Source of the DNA: Elephas maximus indicus
Lineage: Eukaryota; Chordata; Mammalia; Proboscidea; Elephantidae
Direction of reading: 5' to 3'
DNA: 64,000 nt
NCBI RefSeq assembly: GCF_024166365.1
Contig: NC_064820.1
Coordinates: forward strand, 85,698,001 to 85,762,000
This document shows, piece after piece, positions 32,526-45,975 of the stretch (positions are counted from its first letter, which is position 1; each line of letters opens with the position of its first letter). The position numbers and the translations under genes were made by a program. The notes below the pieces were generated by a model. The model was not told the origin of the DNA. It saw only the letters and a list, made by a program, of their open reading frames with translations, and did no database searches.

Positions 32526-33610
32526 GCCAGATTAAGGCATGCCCTAAGCACTGATAATCTGTGGTGCCTCCTTTCTGCTTACTCATGCATTCTAACAGGA
32601 TATATGAGTTATATATATACCTCATGTATTAGCATACATGGAGTAGTATCAAACACTGTGTCCTGCACAGCAGACAATAAAAAATGAAACTCATTTGGTA
32701 TATAAATTAAAACTTTATGTGCTAGATAAATATTTATATTTCTAGTATTTTTTGGATGTTTGCTATGTTAGTATTTTATTGTTACCTGTGTTAGTATTAT
32801 ATTAAATGTGTGCTAGATTGCATCCACGTGTATGTCAGACATATTTTAAAGTTAAAGTTATAAATATTATTGTTTATAAAACTTAGGACATAACTCTGTA
32901 CATAAGTGCTATACAGTTAAAAAGTAACTTGGTTGAATTCATTGTCATGGTCTACTTATTTGAGTTCCCTCACCTTCGCACGCCATCTGGGACTGGAGTT
33001 CTCATTGGTTGTTTACCAGGACATGCGCAAGAGCATACCCTTGTGTTTGTATCGTGGCAAAGAGCATTGATGGCGTTTCTAGTCAGAGCTGCTGGATCAG
33101 CAGACATGGATGTACAAGACAGTTCTCTCAAAATGGATAAGGGAGCTGTTATCTATTAATGTAATCCATCATTGCCCAATATATTGCTCATGTTGGATCC
33201 AGTTGCATAGTGGGTGAATGTAGCAAGGCTTAGACTCAATAGCCCACCCCGACTTCTTGTTTATTAGAAAGAAATAGTATATTCCCAAGAGACCCACCGA
33301 GATACGGTGGTTCAGTTACATGGGAGGGGACTGTAGGAGTCAGAGGTCAGTGAAGGTGTTGAAATGGTAGTGGCCTCATAGCTACAACAGTCTTGTGGGT
33401 GGGCGCCCTCATGACCATGCGTGAACTTAATTTCTAGCCAGCACATTTTCATGAGCTGGAGCTGGTATCAGTATCATTTAGTGCCCTGCCAGTTCCCTTC
33501 CACTGTGGGGCTTGCTTTTCCTTGTGTCCTGTCTGCTGGCACCTTTGGGTCTTGTTTTGAACAACTGGTGGTCCTGTTTTGTTGATGCTTATTGGGTAAT
33601 CCGTCCCTGA

Positions 33611-34390
33611 TACAGGTAGTCCCCTACTTACCATAGACCTCTGTTCCAACGACTCTGTTTTAAGTTGGTTCTGATGTAAGTCAAATACCTCATGTTTTTT
33701 GTTTTTGTTTTCATTATTATTGCCTATTATTATCAGTTTGACGGCACTGGGTGTTTTTTATTATTTTCAGTAGCTTTATAAATCCAATCTTTGTCTTTAG
33801 GGGTTGGAAACATTGCGTATAAACTAGCAGATATATCTTGATACATGCATAGATACATAAAAAAACACACACACACACAAATAAAAAATTTACTCTGACA
33901 ATACAGAAGAGTTGGACAATGTTGGCATTTTGTCAGTTGCTGTAATAACTCCGCTTGTGGAAGGTTCTGGACCATCTGGATTGTCCTTGGGAATTGGGAT
34001 GGCATTTCTAGGTGGGAAATTACTGAGAGTTGTCTGTATGGGCCTTTTCTTTTTTTCTTTGTATATTTTGTGGTAACATCTCACTGGTTCCCAAATCTGC
34101 CTATTAACTTCAGCAAATTGATTAGCATTTGGGACCATGTTTTCAAGCAACTGAAGCTCCTGATTTAGCTTAGAAAACTAAATCTAAATGGCAGTGTTTT
34201 GAACAGTAAGTCATAAAATTGAACATCTGGGGGTGAACATTTAAGATTGATAATATCAGCAAATTATATGCTGCAACATGTATATAGTAAAACATATTAC
34301 TAATGATTAGAAGATGTACAAAAAAAAAAAGACCGTCCTAAGTACGATTTGTCATAACTCGAATATGCCATAAGTCGAGGACTGCCTGTA
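33611..34390. mobile_element. Tigger-like DNA transposon
   Basis: Left end acaggtagtcccctactta and right end (reverse complement) acaggcagtcctcgactta are inverted repeats, bordered by TA. No intact transposase frame. A short AfroSINE tail (tttgacggcactggg, about 33738-33752) and a (ca)n run lie inside. Confidence 0.75.
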
Positions 34391-35038
34391 TTGAGGAATT
34401 TGGACTTTGGAATATTTTCAGTTAATAAGTTGAAAAATTTATTAGAAAATCAAGCTAATTGATTAAAGTTCCATATGTTTCTTTGTCCTTAGGATTAAGA
34501 GTGTTATTGTTTTTATTCATTTAAACCTAACTTCGTTCAAAGTAGCTTTCCTAATTTATTTTTCTGATTATAACACTAATACATATTCATTTAGAAGAAA
34601 TTTGGAAGTTATAGAAAAAAAAGATAAAGATATTAAGTCAAATCTCATAACCTAGAGATCATTACTGTTATAAACAATAAGACTTTAACAATTAAAGAGA
34701 CTAGCTATTAATTTACAGAAAGAGATGTTTGCAAACAGGCAGTCAATTCTAGAGAAAGTGTTGTGGCTGCTGCAAAGTGTTTTTTTGCTTATATGCTTTA
34801 TACAGCCTTGTGATAAAAGGAAGAATGTACCATTGGCTCTTTGAAGGTTATACAGTAGTGCAGAAAAACAAGTCACATGGGATTATAGAAAATCGTAGAG
34901 ATACAGGTCTCGGGAAAAAGAAACTTTTAGGTTAAACATCTACTGTTATTTCAGAGTGAGCAAGGTCCTTGGGAAAATAAGCAGGGGCATTTTTGGGAGA
35001 CAAATGAGGTTGATTTGCAGGGGTATTTTTAATGATAA

Positions 35039-35208
35039 AAAACAAATTCTAAACTCGTTGCTGTCGAGTCGATTCCGACTCATAGTGACCCTATAGGACA
35101 GAGTAGAACTGCCTGATAGAGTTTCCGAGGAGCGCCTGGTGGATTCTAACTGCCGACCTTTTGGTCAGCAGCCATAGCTCTTAACCATAGTGCCACCAGA
35201 GCTCTACA
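35039..35208 (-). repeat. AfroSINE with 11-bp target duplication
   Basis: cgttgctgtcgagtcgattc at the left, gtgccaccagagctc at the right. Perfect repeat tttaatgataa at 35028-35038 and 35209-35219. Confidence 0.94.
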
Positions 35209-35394
35209 TTTAATGATAAGACACCCAGAAATCTTTGAACATTGTTCAGGCTTCTGGGGAGCTGTTTAATTTTAACATAACTATTAAATATTTTGGTGTA
35301 TTTTCTGTGTACATATGCTCTGTCACCCTTTTTTCAGTTATAAACTTGGCTTCAAGTTGCAAAATCAGTTTGGATCCTGATTTTTTACTTACAA

Positions 35395-35890
35395 TTTCCC
35401 ATTTATATTTTTTAATTTTATTATGGAAAATTTCACATACACAAAATTATATAGAATAGTGTGGTGAACCCCCACAAATCCGTCTACCAGCTTCAATATT
35501 TATCAGCTCAGAGCCAGCCTCATTTCATTCATACCTCCACTCACTGTCTCCTTGTATCATTCAGAAGCTAGATAATATCATGTCATCTGCTAATATTTCA
35601 GTAGGTACTACTGAAAACAAAACTACTATGTAACACGCAATCATATAAATTATCATAGTTTATTTACCCATTCCCGTTTTGTCATGTTGTAGTCATTTTT
35701 TTCCTCAGTATTACAAATATTGCTGGAATCTTTGAGTCCATGCATAGGAATCTTTGAGTACATTTCTGATTATTTCATCAAAATAAATCCTGAAAGTGGA
35801 ATTACTGGATCACAGGGTATAAACATTGATATAGTTATCAATTGCTTGCTAGAATGTAGTCATATAGGAGGGCTTGTTTGAACTCTTGCC
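35395..35890 (-). mobile_element. L1 3' end, diverged
   Basis: ttattatggaaaatttcaca, agaatagtgtggtgaacccc and ccgtctaccagcttcaatat, then cctgaaagtggaattactgg. Typical old L1 3' block. Confidence 0.6.
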
Positions 35891-37324
35891 AATATTGAGG
35901 ATGGTTAGTTAAATAATCTCTGCCACTTGGATAGATGAAAAATTCTGCATCAAATTCACAGATTTTTGTTCTTAATTTGACAGTGTATTCAAAACTTAAA
36001 TAACTAAAAGACAAACAGTATACTGATAAGGGGTGCCATTCTTGGCATATGTTTTTTATTTTAAAAAATTATTTTAAAATCTCCAAAAATGTTATTTAAA
36101 GATAGTTTTCTAAAACTGTTTTTTAATATTTCATGTCATCTTTGGTTTTGTTCATTTTCTTCACAAATGAGCGTATGTTCGATTAGTTTAGATATAATTG
36201 AGGCTATATTTGGTAACTTTTATCAACACTTTAATTTTATTGTTTTCCATGTGCTTTTTATAAAATAATAAAGGTAAAATAAAATAAAATAAAAAATCAT
36301 CCACAATAACAGATATTGCCAAAGCTAAACTTATGCCTGGTGATATTTTTAAATATTCATTCATTAAATGAGATTCAAAAGCCTTTGGCATACCAAAGAC
36401 AGTTTTGGATGTCATATGAGAATTTTTCAGATTTGATGAGTACCTTCGTCTTGTTTTAATTTTTATTTCTTTGGTTAGCATTGAGAGAATGTAATTTTTA
36501 CTGGGGTTAATAACTACATGTAAATTTTCAGGCTTTGTATATTTCCAGCCTTTCTTTTTGGGGTTGTCTTTTGAAAATTGACATGTAGGAGATTTTTTAC
36601 ATGTTAAAGGTATGTATTTGTTGCAGTCCTTTTTCCCAGTTTTCTGTTTCATTTTCAAATTTTTGTTTATTACTTTTTTTTTTGTGATATCTTTCAAATA
36701 AAAAAAGCCTCTTTACTAAAGTCTTCTTAAAACCAAACAAAAGTTTAGCTTAACTATTAAAAAATGTCTGCCTCAAGTGTTATGCTCTTTTAAGATCTAT
36801 CTATATAGGATCAAATTGACAACAGGAACTCAAAAGATAGGAAACTTAGAGGGGAATAGTTTATGTTAATGAAGGAGGAACAATTTAGGAAAAGGAAGGT
36901 GAGAATTGTTGCACAATTCGAAGAGCATAATCAGTGTCATTGAATTGTACATGTAGAAATTGTTGAATTGGTATATGTTCTGTGTGTATTAACATCAACA
37001 AAAGTAAAATTACTTTTTTAAAAAAAGCTTCTAATTTCTATTCCTGGTATTGGTCTTTACGTTTCTTACTAGAATTCTGAAATGCTCTGTCTTTTAACAA
37101 CGGCAAAGGTAACCTCTTTACTTTTGTTGTGATTGTTTTATGCTTTACTACTATGTCTTTTCTTTGCTTTTTTTCCTCTTTTCCTGCCATCTCATGAATG
37201 AGTCAAGATTTCTTTATTCTCCTCTTTTCGTTTTTCATTCTTTTGATGGTTAAGCTTGGATATTTAACAGGCATATTTGATGAAACAAAATCAAAAATTA
37301 ATTCATATATCTAAGGCTGACTTA

Positions 37325-37515
37325 TATCTGTGGACAGAATGATATAGTGGAGATTCAAAAGTCAGTGGTCAAACAGTATGGGCCCTGATGGCATAGAGCT
37401 TGGGTTGGAAGTGACTGGTTAAATTACTTAGAAAAGGGATAATGAGTGCTTACATAGTAGAGTTGTTGTGAAGATTGAGTAAATTAGTTTTGGTAAAGTA
37501 CTTAAAACAATGCCT
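37325..37515 (+). repeat. MIR, diverged
   Basis: ttgttgtgaagattgagtaa, gtaaagtacttaaaacaatg and cctggcctag fit the MIR 3' half. Confidence 0.55.
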
Positions 37516-38317
37516 GGCCTAGGAAACTCTTACAAGTAACAGCTATTCTCATTTTGATGCTTAGTATTCCTAGGCAATGCAAGGATTTAAGAATACTTTA
37601 ATCCTACCTTCTTGTCTTCCCTATTATTGATACCTGGTATTTTACTTGTATCTTGATATTCAGTCTCTACAAAACTAGTCATCATTATTATTTTATGCAT
37701 TGCATATATTTAAGAGTATGTAAATTTGCTTACTATAGCTACTTGTATTCTACACCTTCCTTTGGATTCAGTGTCCATCTTGCTGAAATACATCCTTTAG
37801 TAGCTATTTTATCATGGGTCACTGAGTGGTAAAGTCTTATTTGTTTTGGACTGAGGATGTCTTCATTTTATCCTTGCTCTTGAATGATCTGGATATGAGC
37901 TTCTAAGTTGAGAGTAATTTTCCTTAGCACTTTGAAGTTATTTTACTGGCTTCTAGAATCTGTTGTGACTGATAAGACTCCTCTCTTTCCACTGTTGCTC
38001 CTTTGTGTATAATCTGTCTCCTTTCTCTTTTTTTGCTAATATTTTTCTCTTTTTTCAATAGTCTGTAGTTTGATTATAGCATATCTAGGTTTGGGTTTAT
38101 TTTTATCTTTCTTGTGATTGATTACACTATTTTAGATTGAAGATTCATGTTTTTCTTCAATGTCGGAAAATTCTTACCCATTATCTATTTTTGATACTAC
38201 TTTACCCGTATTGTTTTTTTTTTTCTTTTCTAGAACTCCTGTCAGAAGTATGTTGAACCTTCTCATTCTACTCTCTGTGTCTCTTACATTTGTTTTTACA
38301 TGTTCCATTTCTCTGTC

Positions 38318-41158
38318 TGAAATGGAACACGTAAAGATCGATATCATAGGCATTATTGAACTGAAATTGACTGGTACTGGCCATTTTGAATCAGTTGGAC
38401 AATCATATGGTCTACTATGCCAGGAAAGACAATTTGGAGAGGAATGGCATTGCATACATTTAAAAAAAAAAAAATTTCAAGATCTGTCATGAAGTGCAGT
38501 GGTGTCAGTGATAGGATAATCCATAGGCTTACAAGAAAGGCCAGTTAATATGACTATTCAAGTTTATGAACCAACCACTAATGCCAAAGATGAAGAAACT
38601 GAAGATTTTTACCAACTTCTAAAGTCTGAAATTGATCAAACATGCAGTCAAGGTGATTGGAATGTGCAAATTGGAAACAAAGAAGGAAGGATGGTTGGAA
38701 ATTATTACCTTGGTGGTAGAAATGATGCTGGAGATCACATGATGGACTTTTGCAAAAAAAAAAAATTTTTTTCTTTTTTTTGCAAGAGCAGTGACTTATT
38801 CATTGCAAATATGTTTTTCAACAACATTATCAGCGACTATACACATGGACCTCGCTGATGGAATATACAGGATCAAGTTGACTACATCCGTGGAAAGAAA
38901 CGATGGAGAAGCTGAATATCATCAGTCAGAACAAGGCCAGGGGCCGACTGTGGAACAGACCATCAATTGCTCATATGCAAGTTCAAGTGGAAGCAGGAGA
39001 AAAGTAAAACAAATCCATGAGAACCAAAATATGATCTTGGGTATATCCCACCTGGATAGAGCCCACCTCAAGAATAGATTTAACCCATTGACCACTCTCA
39101 CAGATGAGTTATGGGATGATATCAAGGACATCATACATGAAGAAAGCAAAAGGTCATTAAAAAGACAGAAAAGAAAGAAAAGACCAAAATGGATGTCAGA
39201 AGAGACTCTGAAACTTGCTCTTGAACATAGAGTAAGATGAGTAGAAGAAATGATGAAGTAAAAGAGCTGAACAGAAGATATCAAAGGGCAGCTTAAGAAG
39301 ACAAAGTAAAGTATTATAATGAAATGTTAGAAAACCAAAAGGAAAGAACATGCTCAGCATTTCTCAAGCTGAAAGAACTGAAGAAAAAATTCTAGCCTCC
39401 AGTTGCAATATCGTAGGAGTCTGTGGGCAAAATATTGAACAACACAGGACGCATCAAAAGAAGATGGAAGGAATACAAAGCAAATTGTTCAATGTTCAGC
39501 CATTTCAGGAGGTAGCTTATGATCAAGAACCAATGGTATTCAGGAAAGAAGCCCAAGCTGCTTTGAAAGCATTGGTTAAAGACAAGGCTGCAGAAATTGA
39601 TGGAATACCAATTGAGATGTTTCAGCAAACAGATGTGACACTGAAAGCACTCACTTATCTGTGCCAAGAAACTTGGAAGACACCTGCCTGTGTGTCCATC
39701 CAAAAAAAGGTGACCCAACAGAATGCAGAAATTATCGAACAATATCATTAATATTGCATGCAAGCAAAATTTTGCTGAAGATCATTGAAAAGTGGTGGCA
39801 GCAGTATATTGACAGAGAACTGCCAGAAATTCAAGCCAGATTAACAAGAGAGCATGGAATGAGGGATATCATTGCTGGTGTCAGATAGATTTTGGCTGAA
39901 AGCAGAGAATACCAGAAAGATACTTACCTGTGTTTTATTGACTATGCAAAGGCATTTGGCTGTGTGGATCATAAGAAATTATGGATAACATTGCAAAGAA
40001 TGGGAATTCCAGAAGACTTAATTGTGCTCATGTGGAACCTGTGTATAGACCAAGAGGCAGTCCTTCAAACAAAGCAAGGGAATACTATGTGGTTTAAAAT
40101 CAGGAAGGATGTACATCAGGGTTATATCCTTTCACCATACTTATTCAGTCTATATGCTGAGCAAATAATCAAAGAAGTTGGACCATATGAAGAATGGAGC
40201 ATTGGGATTGGAGGAATATTCGTTAACAACCTGTGATATGCAGATGACAACCTTGCTTGCTGAAAGTGAAGAGGACTTGAAGCACTTACTGATGAAGGTC
40301 AAAGACTATGGTCTTCAGTATGGATTACACCTCAACATAAAGGAAACAAAAATTCTTACAACTGGACCAATAAGCAACATTATGTGATAAACAGAGAAAA
40401 TACTGAAGTTGTCAAGAGTTTCATTTTACTTGGAACCTCAGTCAACACCTATGGAAGCAGCAGTCAGGAAATCAAATGACGTATTGCTTGGGTAAATGTG
40501 CTGTGAAAGACCTCTTTAAAGTGTTTAAAAGCAAAGATGTCACTCTGAGGACTAAGCTGTGCCTTCCCCAAGCCGTGGTATTTTCAGCTGCCTCATATGC
40601 ATGCAGAGCCCTGGTGGTGCAGTGGTTAAGAGCTGTGGCTGCTAACCAGAAGGTTGGCAGTTTCCATCCACTAGCCACTCCTTGGAAATCCTATGGGTAG
40701 TTGTCCGTTTTGCAGGGTTGCTGGGACTCCACGGCGACAGGTCATCGCATGGGAAAGTTGGACAGTGAACGAGGAAGACCAGAAAAGAATTGATGCATTT
40801 GAATTATGGTGTTGGTGAAGAATATTGGATATACCATGGACTGCCGGAAGAACAAGCAAATCTGTCTTGGAAGGAGTACAGCCAAATGCTCCTTAGAAGC
40901 GAGAATGGTGGGATTTTGTCTCAGGTACTTGGATGTATTATCAGGAGGGACCAATCTCTGGAGAAGGACATTACACTTGACAAAGTAGAGGGTCAGTGAA
41001 AAAGAGGAAGAACCTCAAGGACATGGGTTGACACAGTGGCTGCAGCAATGGGTCAAACATAGCAACAATGATGAGGATGGCGCAGGACCAGGCAGTGTTT
41101 CATTTCGTTGTTCATAGGGTTGCTGTGAGTTGGAACCAACTTGATGGTACCTAACAAC
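38318..41158 (+). mobile_element. RTE LINE, copy 4
   Basis: Forward copy of about 2.8 kb. It begins inside the endonuclease (IIGIIELKLTGTGHFES). Broken frames follow for MTIQVYEPTTNAKDEE and for the reverse transcriptase (AQAALKALVKDKAAEIDGIP, YLCFIDYAKAFGCVDHKKLW). A weakened catalytic box follows at about 40237-40255: a stop (tga) stands where other copies have Y-A-D-D context. It ends gatggtacctaacaacgaca. Interrupted by an AfroSINE at 40606-40740. Multiple stops, not functional. Confidence 0.9.
40606..40740 (+). repeat. AfroSINE inside RTE copy 4
   Basis: agccctggtggtgcagtggt at the 5' end. It splits the RTE C-terminal region between SYAC and the SWTV block. Flanks tcatatgcatg and tcatcgcatgg may be the target duplication. 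Confidence 0.85.
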
Positions 41159-41221
41159 GACATCTTTGTCTCAACTTTTTTCCCTCCATCTGTGTTGAAT
41201 ATGCACTTTTGTTATTTATTG

Positions 41222-41412
41222 GAGTTGCCCCTGGGTGGTACAAATAGTTAAGTGCTTGACTACTAGCCCAATGTTCGGCAGTTTGAACCCAGCCACAGGT
41301 GCCTTGGAAGATAGGCCTGGTGATCTGCTTCTGAAAGGATACAGCTTTGAAAACTCTGTGGAGATTGTGCTCTGCGCACAATCCCGACGGAATTGACTCG
41401 ATGGCAGCCGTC
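41222..41412 (+). repeat. AfroSINE, old
   Basis: gcccctgggtggtacaaata, cagtttgaacccagccacag, ggtgatctgcttctgaaagg, gacggaattgactcgatggc. Confidence 0.8.
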
Positions 41413-43210
41413 ACTACCACCACCGCATCTACTGTGTGTTTAATTTCACTGGCTGTATTTTTATTTCTAGAAGTTCTTTTTGATACTTTTTCAGGTTTCC
41501 GTGTTTTTTAAAAATATATATTGTCATATTCTTTACGGTATCTAGTCCTTATGTCTCTTTAATCGTGTATACTTACTTTGTATTTTCTTTCAGGTTATTC
41601 TGTCCTTTACAGTTCTGTAGAGTCCTATCCTTTAACATACACTTCTTTTGTTGGCTCCCTGTGCTGACTCTCATGTGTTTTGAAATTTGTTGTGCACTCA
41701 TTTTCAGCAGTTGTTGTTTTTCAGTGGAAGCTGCACTTGCCATGAATGGTTGCAATGTGCTAATTTTGCCTTTGCTTCTGGTTTTCAGTGGTCTTAGTTT
41801 GGTTATTTATTAGTTTCTCAACTTTTGTCATTGCTATACCACATTTGCAATAAAAATTTAAGCTTCTCTTTGTGCTTAACACCTGGGTTTTTGATGTATT
41901 ATGTTGTTGTATGCTGTGAGTCAGTTCTGACTACCCAGTGTCCCAAAGCATGTCAGGATTCCTTGTTGCTTCCCTGGGCTGATGAGCAGTTTTTTTAGTC
42001 CCGTGTTTTTCAGTGAAGCAGCACGTTGATGCTCAAGGCCTTGTATAGGAGGCTCAGCTCAGGTCCCTTACAGGTCAAAGGTGCATCTTCTGTTTATGGC
42101 TTAAATGTGGATATAAAATGCCCGTGACTCTTTATGGTGCCATTTCCCACCTGTACCTTTTTTTTTTTTTTCCCGGCACATGGTGATTTCTTTCCTTTTT
42201 ATTTTTTTAGCTGTTTGCCTCTCTCTAAAGAACATTCTTAATTATGTTTTCATTGACTACTTCTATGTGTTTTTAGTAGTCTGAACTAGTTAAGTCCTCC
42301 ATGCTTTGGGAAGCATCCTTTTTTTTTTTTTTTTTTAATACTTACAAGGATCTTTCCCCGTACTGAAAGCATTTCAGTATTCATCTATATTTTATGTTAG
42401 TTGATTTATTTTTTTGTCTTGTATTTAGTTTAATTTTTAGCATTTAACTCTTTAGTTCATTTTTCTTTACTGTGTTAGATATGGACGTAATTTAATTTTT
42501 TGCCTAAATGCTAGTGGTTCCATTTTAACATCCATAAAACTTGTCTTTTATTAACTTGAGAAACAGCTCCTGGCCATATTGAAAAAGAAAAGAAAAGGAA
42601 AAAAAAAAAAAAAAGCTTAACAAGGGGCATAAGGAATGATTTTAATTCTGTATAAAGAAAATAACTTGTCAAAATTATTTTCCATATTTACTACCAGTAA
42701 ACAATACAGTATTGAATTTTTAAGTAGACTGTTTTGTTTTGCTCTTGGCAGCACCTTCTTGTTTGTTCTAAAGATAAAAAGTGATAGATAATTTCTTGTG
42801 TCTTAAAGACCACTCTTATTCTTCTGCAGTAAATCTGGTAAAAAGAGCTTACAGTTTTTGTCAGTTACTGTTTGATGTTTGAAGTTGGATAAATAATATG
42901 TTAAAGTACATGAAAAAGTAAAAGAATGGCTTGGAATAATATTTATATCTCCATCTTAAAATATTAGGATATTTTTGTAGTATTTGTTTTGACCACTAGA
43001 GGTCTCCAAAGGATTTTATATTATGTGAATTATAATTTCAAAACTAGATTATCTACAGTCTTTTATTTATTTTTATATCTCAAGGTACAAACTTATTTAT
43101 TTTGTATCATAGGGCAACCTAAAATAAATATTAGTCAAAAAATGGTAGTAAGCTAAAATTATTATTTCAGAGTACTGATAAACTTAATTTTTCTTAGGTT
43201 AATTATCTTA

Positions 43211-43268
43211 TATAGGGTCGCTATGAGTTGGAATTGACTCGATGGCAACGAGTTCTTTTTTTTTTTAA
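43211..43268 (+). repeat. AfroSINE 3' fragment
   Basis: tatagggtcgctatgagttg through gactcgatggcaacgagttc and a T run. Strongly 5'-truncated. Confidence 0.85.
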
Positions 43269-43389
43269 ATGTAACATGTGTTTATAAGATTTCAATCTGT
43301 GTCTTAGGGAATCAGCCTTACTATATTAATTGTTTCCCTTCCATTTGCTATAAGAATATAGATAAAGAAATGGAAAACAAAGATTTTTT

Positions 43390-43880
43390 TTCCCATTTTT
43401 TTTATTATTAACTTTTATTGAGCTTCAAGTGAACGTTTACAAATCAAGTCAGTCTGTCACATATAAGTTAATATACATCTTACTCCTTACTCTCACTTAC
43501 TGTCCCCCTAATGAGTCAGCCCTTCCAGTCTCTCCTTTTATGAAAACTTTGCCAGCCTCCAACTCTCTCTATCCTCCCATCCCCCCTCCAGACAGGAGAT
43601 GCCAACACAGTCTCAAGTGTCCACCTGATATAGTTACCTCACTCTTCATTAGCATCTCTCTCCCACCCACTGTCCAGTCCCTTTCATGTCTGATGAATTG
43701 TCTTCGGGGATGGTTCCCGTCCTGTGCCAACAGAAGGTTTGGGGATCATGACCGCCGGGATTCCTCTAGTCACAGCCAGACCATTAAGTATGGTCTTTTT
43801 ATGAGAATTTGGGGTCTGCATCCCACTGATCTCCTGCTCCCTCAGGGGTTCTCTGTTATGCTCCCTAAAACAATGATTTT
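43390..43880 (-). mobile_element. Afrotherian L1 3' end, younger copy
   Basis: cttttattgagcttcaagtg, ttacaaatcaagtcagtctg and gatggttcccgtcctgtgcc, then cagaccattaagtatggtct. Reverse orientation. The 158-codon open frame across it is chance. Confidence 0.6.
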
Positions 43881-44054
43881 AAGCACTTGTATTAACTGCA
43901 GTTAAGATTGCTTAAAAGGTTAACCTTTGATTTAGAGATGTTATGTGTTTATAAAACACCACTGAAGGAAAAGCTACTGAAAGCAGTAGACAGGTTTTAG
44001 TTAATATTTACTGAGACCACTCGGATGAACATACTAGAAGATAACTCCATTTTG

Positions 44055-44425
44055 TGTTCAGAGACATGAGAGCTTACTTGGCACTGGTATCATCAAGGAA
44101 GACTTTGTGGAGGAGGTGGGCTTGGATGGGGATATTTGTAGGAGGCAGAGGCCTTGAATTAGTAGTGGGGAGGAGTGAAGGGTATGTGTTGTGTGTGTGG
44201 AAACAATGTGAGTTCTGAGGCACACAGGCTAGAAATATTAGAGAAGGTATAGTAATGGGGCGGGGTTGGGGGGGACTTTCATGTTGAGAAATTAGGGAAG
44301 AAAGGGTTGAGGACTGTAAAACCCAGGCAAAGGGGTATTGACTCATAATGGAAGGCAGTAAGGTTTATTGTTTTGGGCAAAGGAATGACATGACAGAAGA
44401 TTAGGTGGGAGCCCACAGGGTGAGT
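44055..44425 (+). mobile_element. L2-like 3' remnant
   Basis: aaggaagactttgtggagga, gggcaaaggaatgacatgac and gaaggcagtaagg-type L2 3' sequence. Diverged. Confidence 0.5.
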
Positions 44426-44607
44426 CTGTTGTCTGGATGGGACAGTTGATTTAAGAAAATGAACTCTTCCCTTAACGGGAAAAAAAAGAGTGCACAGAGA
44501 AAATAATTAATACCAAGGAGTTTGGAAAATGCCAATTGTTGGGAATAGGAAGAAGAACAGAAAGAAATAGAAAAGGAGGGGATAGATAGGGAAATAGGAC
44601 AAGGTGG

Positions 44608-44811
44608 AGAGCCCTGGCGGTGCAGTGGTTAAGTGCTCAGCTGTTAACTGAAAGGTTGACAGTTCGAACCCACCCAGCAGCTGTGTGAGAAAAAGACCTG
44701 GTGATCTGCTTGCGTAAAGGTTACAGCTAAGAAACCCTGTGGGGCAGTTCTAACCTGTCACACGAGGTTTCTCTGAGTCAGAATTGACTTGATGGCACCC
44801 AACAGCAACAA
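44608..44811 (+). repeat. AfroSINE with RTE-like tail
   Basis: agccctggcggtgcagtggt at the 5' end; ends gatggcacccaacagcaaca. The long subtype with an RTE-type 3' end. Confidence 0.9.
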
Positions 44812-45234
44812 TGGGAATGTGTGTAGTTACAAGTGTCCTGTTGTACATGATGTGATCATGGAATAATTTACTGAAACCTTTGTATAATGTGCCCATGTAA
44901 ATAATGTGCACACACACATATAATGCACAAGTCGCACATAGGGAAATAGCGAGCAAGGGGGTCGTGCTGTTTGCAAAAAATGTAGGATGCATGCATTATT
45001 TGTGTAAAAATAAGGTACATGACATTCAGAAAGATATTTGGTTAAAAACAGATCCTAACTAGTTGACATAGCTTATATCTGTAAAAGAATTTCCTGCAGT
45101 ACTAGAGTGACTTTAGTGATCTGACCTTCGAAATAAATGCTTTACTATATCAGCATTTACCCAAAGACAGATATGTATGCTGCAGATTTAAAGACAAAAT
45201 TGAAATCTTCGTATTGGGGAATGAAAATAAAAAA

Positions 45235-45432
45235 ATAGTTGCTGTCAAGTTGATTCTGACTCCTGGTAATCCCTTGTGTGTTAAGAGTAGAACTGTGCTC
45301 CATTGGGTTATCGATGACGAATTTTTTGGAAGAAGATTGCCAGGCCTTTCTTATGAGGTATCTCTGGGTGGACTGGAACCACTAACCTTTCAGTTAGCAG
45401 CTAGTGAATTAATCGTTTGCATCACTCAGGGA
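45235..45432 (-). repeat. AfroSINE, long subtype, old
   Basis: agttgctgtcaagttgattc at the left, gattgccaggcctttcttat in the middle, catcactcagggac at the right. Confidence 0.82.
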
Positions 45433-45443
45433 CTAAGGTGTGT

Positions 45444-45537
45444 TCCCCCTTGCTGTCGAGTCTCTTCCAGTAGAACTGCCCCATAGGTTTTCCAGAGCCA
45501 TAATTTTTATAGAAGTAGATTGCCATATCTTCTCACT
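45444..45537 (-). repeat. AfroSINE fragment
   Basis: cccccttgctgtcgagtctc, agtagaactgccccatagg, agaagtagattgccatatct. Runs directly into RTE copy 5. Confidence 0.7.
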
Positions 45538-45540
45538 CAC

Positions 45541-45975
45541 CTCATATGCATGCAAAAGATGGATGATGAGTAAGAAAAACTAAAGAAGACCCATGAATAA
45601 GGAAGGCCTTTGAATTGTGATACTGACAAAGAATATTGAATATACCATGGACTGCCAAAAGAGGGAACAAATGTGTCTTGGAAGAAGTACAAACAGAATG
45701 CTCCTTAGAGGCAAGGATGGCAAGACTATGTCTCACATACTTTGTTATCAGGAGGGACCAGTCCCTGGAGAAGGACATCATGCTTAGTAAAGTAAAGGGT
45801 CAGTGAAAAAGAGGAAGACCCTCAGTAAGATGGATTGACACAATGGCTGCAACAAGGGGCTCAAGCATAACAACGATTGTGAGGATGGTGCAGGACTGGG
45901 CAATGTTTTGTTCTGTTGCATGTGGGGTCACTATGAGTTGGAACTGACTCAATGGCATGTAACAAAACAACACCA
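45541..45975 (+). mobile_element. RTE LINE, copy 5, 3' end only
   Basis: Starts ctcatatgcatgc, the region coding SYAC in other copies, and contains gaatattgaatataccatgg and ggagaaggacatcatgctta. Ends ggcatgtaacaaaacaaca. Confidence 0.85.

Larger units (their letters stand above)
37755..42300 (-). mobile_element. L1 3' region, split by RTE and AfroSINE
   Basis: Left part (37755-38317) has ggatgtcttcattttatcct and ttctttcttgtgattgatt-like L1 text. After the RTE insertion the same element seems to continue at 41160 (ttctagaagttctttttgat), broken again by an AfroSINE. Right edge uncertain. Confidence 0.5.

Noticed and set aside
36188..36697. 169-codon minus-strand open frame, Lys-rich with a hydrophobic end
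   Set aside because: Lies in AT-rich intron where long frames can arise from few stop-forming contexts. No recognisable domain, no splice or promoter context, and the hydrophobic end comes from an (aaaat)n run.
43429..43905. 158-codon plus-strand frame
   Set aside because: Falls inside L1 3' untranslated sequence in reverse.
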